This document shows, piece by piece, positions 54,289 to 62,663 of a DNA stretch of 64,000 nt. Every line of letters starts with the position of its first letter. Position 1 is the first letter of the stretch. Location: contig JACIVX010000001.1 in NCBI GenBank assembly GCA_014361295.1, forward strand, positions 1,396,293 to 1,460,292, read 5' to 3'. A program made the translations under genes and the position numbers. Origin of the DNA: Methanomassiliicoccales archaeon (lineage in GTDB: Archaea; Thermoplasmatota; Thermoplasmata; Methanomassiliicoccales; JACIVX01). A model generated the notes under the pieces. That model did not search any database. It had not been told where the DNA came from and was given only the letters and a program-made list of their open reading frames with translations.

Positions 54289-54780
54289 TTACGCCTTTGA
54301 GAATTTATCCTTGTAGAGTGCCCAGATGATGTCCCCTTTTGTCACGATGCCAACGATCTTTCCGTGTTCGACAACTGGCATTCTGTTGACATCTTTTCTC
54401 ATCATGATGTCAATCGCCTCCATGATTTCTGTGTCAGGCGTTACGGTAACGACCTCCTTCGTCATGATTTCTGAAACCTTTTTGCTGGAAATTTCGTTAT
54501 AAATTTTGGCTAACTTTTCATCTTTCAAAATATCTTCAAAGGGAACAGATAAAAAAGAGACGGACGGGTGCTTTCGGCGAATTTCTTCTTGAAGCCTTTT
54601 CACGAACGCAAGAATATCGGTCTCGCTTAAAACACCGATAAGCCCCCCCTCGTTATCGACAACTGGGGCTCCAGAAATCCCGTTGATCGCAAAACTTACA
54701 GTGGCATCGTGCAGGGTCGCATCACCTTTTATTGTGACGACTGTCGTCGTCATCACGTCACGAACGCGCAGATCAGGCAT
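54289..54780 (-). CDS. CBS-domain pair protein
   Basis: 163 residues from the ATG at 54780 (MPDLRVRDVMTTTVVTIKGD); a longer frame with a TTG at 54834 is unlikely, since no ribosome-binding site precedes it and a TATA-like TTTTATC lies inside. Two CBS motifs: DATLHDATVSFAINGISGAPVVDNEGGLIGVLSETDIL and SEIMTKEVVTVTPDTEIMEAIDIMMRKDVNRMPVVEHGKIVGIVTKGDII (each read in parts). CBS pairs bind adenosine nucleotides and report energy status; no catalytic domain is attached, so it is a stand-alone sensor or regulator. Confidence 0.9.
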   Translation of the reverse strand: MPDLRVRDVMTTTVVTIKGDATLHDATVSFAINGISGAPVVDNEGGLIGVLSETDILAFVKRLQEEIRRKHPSVSFLSVPFEDILKDEKLAKIYNEISSKKVSEIMTKEVVTVTPDTEIMEAIDIMMRKDVNRMPVVEHGKIVGIVTKGDIIWALYKDKFSKA

Positions 54781-54988
54781 GAGTTGCCAATTGGCCACAA
54801 TTGTCTTAAGCGTTTTCTTTTGATAAAATGGCAAGGATCTGCTTGTGATCTTCTTAAATCAACATTCACACGAGAAACTTCCGTTTGTATGTCGATTTCT
54901 TTCGGTTTACCAGCGATTATCTTAGAACTTTTTTTTCATCATGATCTTTACGATATCTTTATTTAGGCCAACCATATATGCCCGCTCG

Positions 54989-55084
54989 GGGCCCGTAGCT
55001 CAGCTAGGTAGAGCAATCGGCTCTTAACCGATGGGTCGAGGGTTCGAAAGATTCTTATTGAATCCGAACATCCCTCCGGGCCCG
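54989..55084 (+). tRNA. tRNA-Lys(CTT), interrupted in the T loop by a 22-nt intron
   Basis: The acceptor stem is GGGCCCG at 54989-54995 with CGGGCCC at 55077-55083, discriminator G at 55084, and no encoded CCA. D stem GCTC/GAGC, anticodon stem ATCGG at 55016-55020 with CCGAT at 55028-55032, loop CTCTTAA with anticodon CTT (55023-55025). The T stem is GAGGG at 55038-55042 with CCCTC at 55072-55076. The loop between them is 29 bases, where 7 are expected. Removing 55049-55070 leaves a perfect TTCGAAT loop and a 74-nt tRNA. A TATA-like TTTATTTA lies at about 54958-54965. The GPN GTPase gene follows 18 bases later. Confidence 0.9.
55049..55070 (+). other. tRNA intron with canonical bulge-helix-bulge motif (position 59/60)
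   Basis: Read from 5': GAGGG (outer helix), TTCG (central helix), AAA (bulge), GATTC-TTATT-GAATC (intron hairpin), CGAA (central helix), CAT (bulge), CCCTC (outer helix). This is the exact 3-nt bulge, 4-bp helix, 3-nt bulge form cut by archaeal tRNA endonuclease. Cutting between bulge bases 2 and 3 removes 55049-55070 and restores TTCGAAT. Confidence 0.85.
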
Positions 55085-55102
55085 CTTTCTACGGTGGCCG
55101 AG

Positions 55103-55867
55103 ATGCGAAACATTTACTTTATCGGAACGGCTGGTAGCGGAAAAAGTACATTGACGTATGCTTTTCACGATTGGCTAGAACTTCAGGGGCTTGACTCTAT
55201 CGTTGTAAATCTTGATCCAGGTGCAGAAGCGATCCCCTACATACCAGATGTTGATATACGGGATTGGATTCGTCTCAATGAAATCATGAATGAATACGGA
55301 TTGGGGCCCAATGGTGCACAGATTGTTTGTGCCGATCTAATCGCACTCAACATCAAGGAAGTCGTTTCGACAGTCGAGGAGTTCAAAACGAATTATGTGC
55401 TCATCGATACCCCTGGTCAGATGGAATTATTCGCATTTAGGCAGTCAAGTACAGTCGTCGTTGATGAGTTCGGGAGGGAAGATTCGTTCCTTGTCTTTCT
55501 CTCAGATCCGCAGCTCGCAAAAACTCCATCTGGCTTCGTGTCGGATCTGATGCTCTGCGCGATAACGCATTTCAGGTTTGCAATCCCAATTTTAAACGTT
55601 CTTTCAAAAATTGATACCCTCACCGACGAGGAACTCGAGACAATCATGAACTGGTCGAGAGATCCTTACGCGCTGAACAATGCACTCGGGGAAGCGCATG
55701 GGATGACACAGAGCTTGCTAAGTCTGGAACTTTTTAAAGCCCTTGAAAATATCGGTATGTACAGAGAGCTCACGCCGGTATCGGCGGAGTTGCCATATGG
55801 AATGGAAGATATCTATAATGCAATCCAACAGTACTTTGCCGGCGGAGAAGATCTGACAAAGGATTGA
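55103..55867 (+). CDS. GPN-loop GTPase
   Basis: 254 residues from the ATG at 55103. IYFIGTAGSGKSTLTYAFHDWL is the P-loop; YGLGPNGAQIVCADLIAL contains the Gly-Pro-Asn insertion that defines the family, and LIDTPGQMELF is the G3 site; NVLSKIDTL is the G4 site. The fold forms a homodimer in which the GPN loop acts in trans. Eukaryotic relatives assemble RNA polymerase II; archaeal function is not established. The frame stays open upstream through the tRNA gene to 55031, so a longer call would wrongly include tRNA sequence. A GGTGG site lies 7 bases before the ATG. Confidence 0.9.
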   Translation: MRNIYFIGTAGSGKSTLTYAFHDWLELQGLDSIVVNLDPGAEAIPYIPDVDIRDWIRLNEIMNEYGLGPNGAQIVCADLIALNIKEVVSTVEEFKTNYVLIDTPGQMELFAFRQSSTVVVDEFGREDSFLVFLSDPQLAKTPSGFVSDLMLCAITHFRFAIPILNVLSKIDTLTDEELETIMNWSRDPYALNNALGEAHGMTQSLLSLELFKALENIGMYRELTPVSAELPYGMEDIYNAIQQYFAGGEDLTKD

Positions 55868-55878
55868 GGACGAAAAAA

Positions 55879-56229
55879 TCACTTGCACTCAAGAACGAGT
55901 TCTTCTTGTTCGCCTGACACCATCTCCAGCCGCGCCCTCACTCTACCGTTTTCATAAAGGATGTGTGCTCTCTTGAGAAGGGATTCGTAAGCCGCAATGT
56001 ATTTGCCCTCAACGGTCAACTTTTTTTCTTTACATCTCAACAGTCCATTTTTTTGCAGCATTCGTATTCTTCGGTAACATGCCGCGATTGGAATGTTCAT
56101 CTGCCTGCTCAAATCAATCGCAGTTCTGGGCTCATCAAGCGTCGCGGATAAGATCTTGACGCAGTATTCATCCATGATGATTCTGGAAGCCTCTAACGCA
56201 TGCATCGAGTAAGCGATTTTGTCGCTCAT
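55879..56229 (-). CDS. Winged-helix regulator (ArsR-like)
   Basis: 116 residues. A single winged-helix domain in the first 85 residues (CVKILSATLDEPRTAIDLSRQMNIPIAACYRRIRMLQKNGLLRCKEKK in parts), followed by a short helical tail (YESLLKRAHILYENGRVRARLEMVSGEQEELVLECK). It resembles archaeal regulators that control one adjacent gene. It faces a small zinc-ribbon gene in the divergent direction, and GPN GTPase lies convergent on the other side. Ligand unknown. Confidence 0.75.
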   Translation of the reverse strand: MSDKIAYSMHALEASRIIMDEYCVKILSATLDEPRTAIDLSRQMNIPIAACYRRIRMLQKNGLLRCKEKKLTVEGKYIAAYESLLKRAHILYENGRVRARLEMVSGEQEELVLECK

Positions 56230-56350
56230 ACTTAACTTTCATGTCGTGAATACAAAAATTGATTATGACAATCGATAATGATTCGATAATAATGATCATG
56301 CCTGTCATACTCAACAATTATCTGGCTTTTGAGGAGAATGGTGGAATTGA

Positions 56351-56518
56351 ATGAATAAGAAAATCAAAAAAATTCTTGTGTGTCCGCAGTGCGGCTCTTC
56401 AGATCTATATTACGAAGCGGGTTTGTTGACTGGATATAAATATCACTGCAAACGATGTAACTACATCGGACCATTCGTTATCGAAATAGATGTTGAGTTG
56501 GAGCAAGACAAGAAATAA
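56351..56518 (+). CDS. 55-aa zinc-ribbon protein
   Basis: ATG at 56351, 55 codons. ILVCPQCGSSDLYYEAGLLTGYKYHCKRCNYIGPFVIEIDVELEQD (in parts) is a compact zinc ribbon (CxxC ... CxxC) with the GxxTGYKYHC pattern common in small archaeal ribbons. It ends 10 bases before the convergent end of PAN. It lies divergent from the winged-helix gene at 55879-56229, which may control it. Function unknown. Confidence 0.8.
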   Translation: MNKKIKKILVCPQCGSSDLYYEAGLLTGYKYHCKRCNYIGPFVIEIDVELEQDKK

Positions 56519-56528
56519 GACAAGGGTT

Positions 56529-57746
56529 TCAGGCGAACATGACGCCCGATTCGATGCACTTCGTTTCTTCTGTTTCCATGACTTTTGCGACTGCCCTCTC
56601 GAAGTCGATCATCGTGACGTAATCGCGATTATCTCGTATCGCAAACATGCCCGCCTCAGTGCATATCGCTTTGATATCAGCACCCGTTGCGGACTCACAT
56701 TTCGCCGCTATCTGGGCGAGGTTAACGCTCTTGTCGAGATTCATTCTCTTTGTGTGAATCTTAAAGATTTCAACTCTCGCTTCGTAGTTAGGCATCGGAA
56801 TCGTGATGATCCGATCGAAACGACCAGGTCTCAGAAGCGCTTCATCGAGAATGTCTGGCCTGTTCGTCGCCCCGATGATCTTGACATCGCCGATTGGATT
56901 GAAACCATCGAGTTCTGCTAATAACTGCATCAGTGTTCTCTGCACTTCTCTATCGCCAGAGGTAGCAACCTCAAGCCTCTTAGCGCCGATAGAATCGAGT
57001 TCATCGATGAAGACGATGCTCGGTGCCTTTTCCCGCGCGAGCTCGAACAATTCTCTGACCAGCCTTGCCCCTTCCCCGATATATTTCTGGACAAGCTCTG
57101 AACCAACGAGTCTGATAAAGGTTGCTTTGGTTTGATGTGCGACCGCTTTGGCCAGAAGAGTCTTGCCTGTCCCAGGTGGGCCGACGAGTAAAACTCCCTT
57201 CGGCGGTTCGATGCCGACTTTCTTATACAATTCTGGTCTCAAAAGAGGATCTTCCACAGCCTCTCTCACTTCCCTAATCTGTTCATCTAATCCGCCGATC
57301 TCATCGTATGTGATATTTGGTTTTTCGATGATCTCAGCACCTACAACGATTGGATCGAGTGATGGCGGTAGAACGCCCATAACGGCTAATGTCTGTTTGT
57401 TCAATGCAACGCGCGCGCCGACCACGAGATCTTGGACAGGCACGTATTCCGATGTACTCACGATGAAATCTGGCCCTGTCGAGCTTTTGACGACGACCCT
57501 GCCGTCAGAAAGAACATCTTTGATGATGCCAATGATGAGGGGAGGTGATTTGAGTCTTTCCATTTCAGTTCGCATTCTCTTGATTTCCTTTTGGAGTCTG
57601 AACAACTCGCTTTCAATGTATCTTTTCTCTCCTTCCAGTCTGCGAGCTTCTTCCAATAGCTCACTATTGCGGCGCTCCAGTAGCTCGATTTTCTCCTTCA
57701 TTTCGGCGATCAACATATCAGTTTGTTGGTCTCTCAAATAGGCCAC
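56529..57746 (-). CDS. pan: Proteasome-activating nucleotidase (PAN)
   Basis: 405 residues. It is the archaeal AAA+ unfoldase that feeds the 20S proteasome. An N-terminal coiled coil (about 10-70, [21 protein letters not shown]) is followed by an OB domain ([17 protein letters not shown]), then the AAA+ core: Walker [16 protein letters not shown], pore-loop region [21 protein letters not shown], Walker [12 protein letters not shown], sensor [20 protein letters not shown]. The C-terminal HbYX motif that docks PAN on the 20S gate is here MFA, with Phe replacing Tyr. The start is GTG at 57746, but an ATG at 57716 is possible: a TATA box at about 57762-57770 would place transcription between them. 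Confidence 0.93.
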   Translation of the reverse strand: MAYLRDQQTDMLIAEMKEKIELLERRNSELLEEARRLEGEKRYIESELFRLQKEIKRMRTEMERLKSPPLIIGIIKDVLSDGRVVVKSSTGPDFIVSTSEYVPVQDLVVGARVALNKQTLAVMGVLPPSLDPIVVGAEIIEKPNITYDEIGGLDEQIREVREAVEDPLLRPELYKKVGIEPPKGVLLVGPPGTGKTLLAKAVAHQTKATFIRLVGSELVQKYIGEGARLVRELFELAREKAPSIVFIDELDSIGAKRLEVATSGDREVQRTLMQLLAELDGFNPIGDVKIIGATNRPDILDEALLRPGRFDRIITIPMPNYEARVEIFKIHTKRMNLDKSVNLAQIAAKCESATGADIKAICTEAGMFAIRDNRDYVTMIDFERAVAKVMETEETKCIESGVMFA

Positions 57747-58141
57747 CTTGTTCCTGCTTTATTAAATAAAGTGAGCTATTTGATTCTTTCGCATCAAATC
57801 GCTTCGAATGGCAATGGAGATCGCACAATCCAGCCGAATTAACAAGTCATTATAATCCTCTATAAACAATCGAAAATGACATAATCTCAAAGGAATCAGC
57901 TCTCTGCTGATCAATGCGGGACGATTATTGTATTGGAAAAATGGCAAAGCGCAGATCACATGCAAATAGGTCTATTATGTGCGAATCAGGCAACGGTGAT
58001 AAAATGGTCATCGATGATATGGCAAGTTAGAATCTCTCACTTCTTCGGTCATACGAAAATGACGTTCGACGCGTGATTTCAGCTTGAAGACTTTCACGTG
58101 AGATATAAATCTCTTTGTGAATATAGTGAAAATTGATATCT
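57747..58141. other. Divergent intergenic region between pan and the MBF1 gene
   Basis: About 395 bases with no coding character. It holds a TATA-like TTTATTTAA for pan on the minus strand (about 57762-57770) and ATATAAAT for the MBF1 gene (58103-58110). Nothing else is seen. Confidence 0.5.
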
Positions 58142-58636
58142 ATGCTCTGCGAACTCTGCGGTAAAGAGACCGAGCGTACGACACGCATTTTCATCGAGGG
58201 GACGACTCTGAACGTTTGCAGAGATTGCGCAAAATTCGGAGAGGTGCGCAAATCGGGCAAGAAGGAATCGACACCCCAAACAGTCATCACGAAGCGTCTC
58301 GAAATCAGGGAGAAAAGAATGAAACCGAAAGACGTCTATGAATCTGAGGAAACAACTCTGGAATTGGTACCCGATTACCCGAGAATCATTCGGGAAGCTC
58401 GGATGGTGAGGGACTGGAAGCAGGAGACGCTTGCTGCGAAAATCAATGAAAAGGTCAGCGTCATCAACAAGATCGAGCGTGGGGATATGCGCCCAGATGA
58501 CGCACTAGTCAAGAAACTGGAAAAAGAATTGGGGATCAAGCTGATGGAGAAGGTCCCTATCATAAAGACTGAAACGAAATCATCGACAGCCAAGGGATTA
58601 ACGTTGGGAGACATCATTAAATTGAAAAAAGAGTGA
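58142..58636 (+). CDS. mbf1: MBF1-type transcription factor (zinc ribbon plus HTH)
   Basis: 164 residues from the ATG at 58142. An N-terminal zinc ribbon (LCELCGKETERTTRIFIEG then LNVCRDCAKFGE) is followed by a charged linker and a cro/C1-type helix-turn-helix (REARMVRDWKQETLAAKINEKVSVINKIERGDMRPD in parts). This is the archaeal MBF1 plan, an ancient basal co-regulator. A TATA box (ATATAAAT, 58103-58110) predicts a transcript start about 10 bases before the ATG, giving an almost leaderless message. It is convergent with the DUF2240 gene, 13 bases away. Confidence 0.92.
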   Translation: MLCELCGKETERTTRIFIEGTTLNVCRDCAKFGEVRKSGKKESTPQTVITKRLEIREKRMKPKDVYESEETTLELVPDYPRIIREARMVRDWKQETLAAKINEKVSVINKIERGDMRPDDALVKKLEKELGIKLMEKVPIIKTETKSSTAKGLTLGDIIKLKKE

Positions 58637-58649
58637 ATCAGAGGGCATT

Positions 58650-59114
58650 TTATCTTTCAGCGACTTCCTTCCATACCTCATCGATTAAATCATCGATGTT
58701 GACCTCGACGTCTTTCGCGTATGCGAGGGCCGCCACCTCGACGTCAACACCGAGCCTTTCTTGAATCTTGTTGATTCTTGCAACGGCTTCCCTTCTTGGT
58801 ATGCCAGCAGTTGTAATGCGATTGAGAATTCTTGAAAATAATGAGGGCTCTTCTTTCACTTCTTCCAACACTCTTTTGCTCGGTTTGAAATTGATTGGAA
58901 TCTCGACTTTCTTGTAATCAAAAGTTGGTTTGATGAGACCATCGGTTCTCGTGAGTAATCCGCTTTTTAAACCAATTTCCAAAAGCCTTTGTGCTTCCTT
59001 TGGTGTGAACCAGCGATAATCCATCGACACGGAGAAAACCAATTCTTTCTCCGACAGAACGCTCTTCCCCTTTCTCTTGAAAACGAGAGCCAGGCATGTC
59101 ATTAGTTCTTCCAT
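58650..59114 (-). CDS. DUF2240 family archaeal protein
   Basis: 154 residues. TCLALVFKRKGKSVLSEKELVFSVSMDYRWFTPKEAQRLLEIGLKSGLL (in parts) and YKKVEIPINFKPSKRVLE match the archaeal DUF2240 family, whose function I do not know. The N-terminal half looks like a winged helix in predicted helix-strand order, and the C-terminal half is helical (IPRREAVARINKIQERLGVDVEVAALAYAKD). GAGGTGA precedes the ATG. Confidence 0.8.
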   Translation of the reverse strand: MEELMTCLALVFKRKGKSVLSEKELVFSVSMDYRWFTPKEAQRLLEIGLKSGLLTRTDGLIKPTFDYKKVEIPINFKPSKRVLEEVKEEPSLFSRILNRITTAGIPRREAVARINKIQERLGVDVEVAALAYAKDVEVNIDDLIDEVWKEVAER

Positions 59115-59303
59115 CTTTCACCTCTTGGCATTTCTCCTGCGATTCATATATCAATGGATTTCAAGGGTAGTATGAGATTTTTAAGTAATATAAATCTCAG
59201 TAAGTGTCAGTTAGATTGATAACACTGAAAGATGACATTTATATTTCATTCATTCTTGATCGATGCTCATTACGAATGCGAAATGAATTCGATGATGTCG
59301 TGG

Positions 59304-59981
59304 CTACTGGTTCATGCCAGTTCTTTCCTTCAAAAGAACGATTGCGTCTTCGTAGAGTGCGGAGATAACCCATCTGTGCTTTTCGACTTTTTCCTTTTTG
59401 GAACCGAAGAGTCCACTCTTGATCTCAACCTTTTCAAAATCAACAACAAGCCAGCTGTCTTTTCGATCATAACGGAGGTTTCTAATGGTGGCAAGGGGCA
59501 GGATGAACAATGGACGATCGCCTGCCTTCATTGTCTTTTCAATGAGATCGAGTTTTTTCCTTCTCAGATCGTATTCCCTACGCAAAAGGAATCGTTCCTC
59601 GTAACTTTTTGCTTTCTCGATAGCCTCTGCGAGTTCCCTCATTTGTGCAGCCGCCTCCTCCTCAAAGCTAGCCATCGATCTTCTTCCACCAACAATAGCC
59701 GAATCAGTAATCCCGACAGCGAATTCTTTGCTCCTCAATTCCCAACCTGACACCAGGACTGCAGAGTGCGGAGGCCAGCTGAATTCTTTGAAGGCAGGCC
59801 ACGGAATCGTTTTCGTCACAACCTGGCCTGTTCTGTTTTCAAAATCTTTCTTGTAAATCTCTTCGAGCTTCTTGAGTTCAGTCTTGCAGACATTGCAAAC
59901 TCCATTTTCTTCTACAACTAATTTTGAGCCGCCAGGTGCGATGTATCCTTCAACCATTTGGCAAATGCTGCAAGCTTTCAT
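59304..59981 (-). CDS. Uncharacterised protein with N-terminal zinc knuckle
   Basis: 225 residues. The first 35 residues hold two Cys pairs (CSICQMVEGYIAPGGS and GVCNVCKTELKK), likely one zinc site. A central region (about 60-110) is beta-rich, followed by a long charged helix (about 110-165: EEEAAAQMRELAEAIEKAKSYEERFLLRREYDLRR in parts) and a C-terminal beta region (about 165-225: PLFILPLATIRNLRYDRKDSWLVVDF), which resembles a PH-like or DUF-type lipid-binding strand set. I do not recognise the family. It stands alone between DUF2240 and the thermosome. Confidence 0.65.
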   Translation of the reverse strand: MKACSICQMVEGYIAPGGSKLVVEENGVCNVCKTELKKLEEIYKKDFENRTGQVVTKTIPWPAFKEFSWPPHSAVLVSGWELRSKEFAVGITDSAIVGGRRSMASFEEEAAAQMRELAEAIEKAKSYEERFLLRREYDLRRKKLDLIEKTMKAGDRPLFILPLATIRNLRYDRKDSWLVVDFEKVEIKSGLFGSKKEKVEKHRWVISALYEDAIVLLKERTGMNQ

Positions 59982-60256
59982 AATGCGTACGTCCGCCTCT
60001 TACGACAATATGCGTAATATATTTTTGCCTGTCGCTGTCACTCAGGTGAATTCCACGGAGGAAATTCGGAAAATTCGGTAACAAGAATACGAAATCAAGA
60101 AGATTTACTATTTCTGAATTTAACATCACCTTGATTGTGTATTGATTGAGAACCTTGAGTTCATTGAGTGGAAAGAGAATCGCATTTGTTGCGGATATCA
60201 ACTGTTGTTATTGAATTATTGCCAGAGTCAGAATTCTGGGGATAGTAATAGTTACT

Positions 60257-60264
60257 CTTATATA
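60257..60264 (+). promoter_or_regulatory. TATA box of the thermosome gene
   Basis: CTTATATA lies 72-79 bases before the ATG; a transcript would begin near 60287, one or two bases before a perfect hairpin at 60289-60307. Confidence 0.6.
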
Positions 60265-60288
60265 GAAGAACAAACATTTCAATCGTAC

Positions 60289-60307
60289 CAACTTCGTGCT
60301 GAAGTTG
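60289..60307 (+). promoter_or_regulatory. Hairpin at the predicted 5' end of the thermosome mRNA
   Basis: CAACTTC at 60289-60295 and GAAGTTG at 60301-60307 form a perfect 7-bp stem with the loop GTGCT. It lies at the expected transcript start and well before the ribosome-binding site GAGGAGGT at 60321-60328. A 5'-terminal stem may protect the mRNA or respond to temperature; that is inference. Confidence 0.5.
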
Positions 60308-60335
60308 AAATTTGTATTTAGAGGAGGTATCAAGT

Positions 60336-61979
60336 ATGGGAATGGGAACAACACCGATTCTTATCCTTAAAGAAGGCACGAAGCGTGACAGGGGAAAGGA
60401 CGCACAGTATAACAATATCATGGCAGCGAGAGCGATTGCCGATGCTGTGCGGAGCACCCTCGGTCCGCGCGGCATGGATAAGATGTTGGTCGACAGTATG
60501 GGCGACGTGGTTATCACCAACGATGGTGTGACAATTCTGAAGGAAATCGATGTAGAACACCCCGCGGCAAAGATGCTGGTCGAGGTTGCAAAAACTCAGG
60601 ATGAGGAATGCGGGGATGGAACCACAACCGCAGTCGTTCTCGCTGGAGAATTGCTAAAGAAGGCAGTTGACCTTATCGATGCGAATGTTCACCCAACCAT
60701 TATCAGCGGTGGCTACAGGCTTGCGGCGCAGAAAGCGATGGAATACCTCGATGCCATTGCGATGCCAGTCTCCATCGATGATAAGGAAACGCTGAAGAAA
60801 ATCGCGATGACCGCGATGATGAGTAAAGCAGTCAGCGGAGTGCGTGCACACATGGCAGACCTTGCCGTTGAGGCCGTGACTTCTATCGCAGAGAAGGTTG
60901 ACGGTAAGTGGACTGTTGATCTCGACAACATACAGGTCGTCAAGAAGCAGGGCGGTGCGATGGAGGATACTCAGCTGGTCAAAGGAGTTATTCTTGACAA
61001 GGAGCCAGTTCACCCTGCGATGCCGAAGAGGGTCGAGAAGGCGAAGATCGCACTCGTTGACGCTGCTCTTGAGATCAAGAAGACTGAAATCGATGCGAAG
61101 ATCGAGATTCGGGATCCTTCGCAACTTCAGGCGTTCCTTGCCGAAGAGGAGAACATGCTGAGGAAGATGGTTGAACAGGTCAAGAATTCGGGTGCGAATG
61201 TCCTGTTCTGCCAGAAGGGAATTGATGATCTAGCTCAGCACTTCCTTGCGAAGGAGAAGATCTTCGCTCTCAGGCGTGTCAAGAAATCAGATATGGAGAA
61301 GTTGGCGAAGGCGACTGGTGCGACAATCGTCAGCAAGCTCAGTGAACTCAGCAGCAAAGATCTCGGTCATGCAGATCTCGTTGAAATGAGGAAATATCAG
61401 GAGGACGAGATGACCTTCGTTACAGGCTGCAAGAATCCGAAGTCCGTATCAATCTTGATCCGTGGCGGTACGGAGCACGTTGTTGACGAAATCGAACGCT
61501 CGCTTGAGGACGCGATGAGCGTTGTCGCGGTCGCGATTGAAGACGGCAAGATGATCACTGGTGGTGGATCCACAGCTGTCGAGCTTGCGATGAAGCTGAG
61601 GGAATACGCCGCATCAGTCGGTGGAAGAGAACAGATCGCGATCGACGCCTTTGCGAGCGCCCTTGAGGTTGTCCCGACGGCACTCGCTGAGAATGCGGGT
61701 CTCGATCCCATCGATGTATTGATCGACCTCAGGAAGGCTCACAAGTCCGGTGAGAAGACAGCAGGTATCAATGTCTTCACAGGCAAAGTCACCGATATGC
61801 TCAAGGAGAATGTCCTTGAGCCGATCCGCGTTGGTAGGCAGGCGATCAACTCTGCGACCGATGCTGCGGTCATGATCCTGAGGATCGATGACGTCATCGC
61901 GGCAAAGGGCGGGACTAAGCCTGGACCGGGACAGCCGGGCGGACCGACTGAGGCTAGCCTGAAGCCTGAAGAAGACTGA
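60336..61979 (+). CDS. thsA: Thermosome subunit (group II chaperonin)
   Basis: 547 residues from the ATG at 60336, 7 bases after GAGGAGGT. It folds proteins in a hexadecameric double ring. [33 protein letters not shown], then [20 protein letters not shown] are the ATP-binding equatorial motifs (GDGTT); the apical domain and the second half of the equatorial domain follow ([60 protein letters not shown] in parts). The C-terminal tail ([19 protein letters not shown]) lacks the GGM repeats of many thermosomes. It is followed by a terminator and by GrpE. Confidence 0.97.
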   Translation: MGMGTTPILILKEGTKRDRGKDAQYNNIMAARAIADAVRSTLGPRGMDKMLVDSMGDVVITNDGVTILKEIDVEHPAAKMLVEVAKTQDEECGDGTTTAVVLAGELLKKAVDLIDANVHPTIISGGYRLAAQKAMEYLDAIAMPVSIDDKETLKKIAMTAMMSKAVSGVRAHMADLAVEAVTSIAEKVDGKWTVDLDNIQVVKKQGGAMEDTQLVKGVILDKEPVHPAMPKRVEKAKIALVDAALEIKKTEIDAKIEIRDPSQLQAFLAEEENMLRKMVEQVKNSGANVLFCQKGIDDLAQHFLAKEKIFALRRVKKSDMEKLAKATGATIVSKLSELSSKDLGHADLVEMRKYQEDEMTFVTGCKNPKSVSILIRGGTEHVVDEIERSLEDAMSVVAVAIEDGKMITGGGSTAVELAMKLREYAASVGGREQIAIDAFASALEVVPTALAENAGLDPIDVLIDLRKAHKSGEKTAGINVFTGKVTDMLKENVLEPIRVGRQAINSATDAAVMILRIDDVIAAKGGTKPGPGQPGGPTEASLKPEED

Positions 61980-61988
61980 TCAAATTCT

Positions 61989-62039
61989 GGGGAGCACAAA
62001 TCTTTCTGCGCTCCCTCCTCAAACAATTTTTTTGACATT
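61989..62039 (+). terminator. Intrinsic-type terminator after the thermosome gene
   Basis: GGGAGC at 61990-61995 pairs with GCTCCC at 62010-62015, followed by T-runs of seven and six (62027-62043 region). The stem-loop plus U-rich tract ends the thermosome transcript before grpE. Confidence 0.6.
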
Positions 62040-62069
62040 TTTTCATTATTATTGGCGCGAGGTGCTGCT

Positions 62070-62663
62070 ATGGTTGACGAAAAGGGCATGAATACCGAAA
62101 CGCAGGAGGCAACTGGGGAAACGAAAAGCCAGGAGGACGTGCAGCGCCTACTCGGTGAAATCGAAAACCTTCGCAAGCAGATGGAAGAATTGAGAAAAGA
62201 GCTGGATAAACAAACAAATCTAGCTAAAGAATATCTGGATCTGGCAAAGCGTATCCAGGCTGACTTCGACAATCACAAGAAGCGCGTTGTGAAAGAAAGA
62301 GAGGAGATCATCCGATGCGCCAATGAGAATCTTATCTGCGATCTATTATCTACAGTTGATGACCTTGAAAGGGCTCTGAGCGCAAATTGTCAGCCTGAGG
62401 AACTCAGAACTGGTTTGAATCACATTTACAATAATTTAATGTCATTGCTTCATTCCTATGGTCTGAAGGAGATACCCTCAGATGGCAAATTCGATCCAGA
62501 ATATCATGAGGCAATCGCTATCGAGGAGGGAGAGGATGGAAAGATACTTGAGGTGTATCAAAAGGGGTATCTCCTCGGATCTAAGGTCATCAGACATTCC
62601 AAGGTGAAAGTGGCAAAGGAAAAATCAGGAGGTGATGATAATGCCAAAGATAATCGGAATTGA
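62070..62663 (+). CDS. grpE: GrpE, nucleotide-exchange factor of DnaK
   Basis: 197 residues from the ATG at 62070, which follows GAGGTG at 62058-62063; a TTG at 62052 is in frame but not needed. A long N-terminal coiled coil ([45 protein letters not shown] in parts) is followed by the beta-wing domain ([43 protein letters not shown] in parts). It overlaps dnaK by 23 bases. The DnaK system in archaea is thought to come from bacteria by transfer. Confidence 0.95.
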   Translation: MVDEKGMNTETQEATGETKSQEDVQRLLGEIENLRKQMEELRKELDKQTNLAKEYLDLAKRIQADFDNHKKRVVKEREEIIRCANENLICDLLSTVDDLERALSANCQPEELRTGLNHIYNNLMSLLHSYGLKEIPSDGKFDPEYHEAIAIEEGEDGKILEVYQKGYLLGSKVIRHSKVKVAKEKSGGDDNAKDNRN

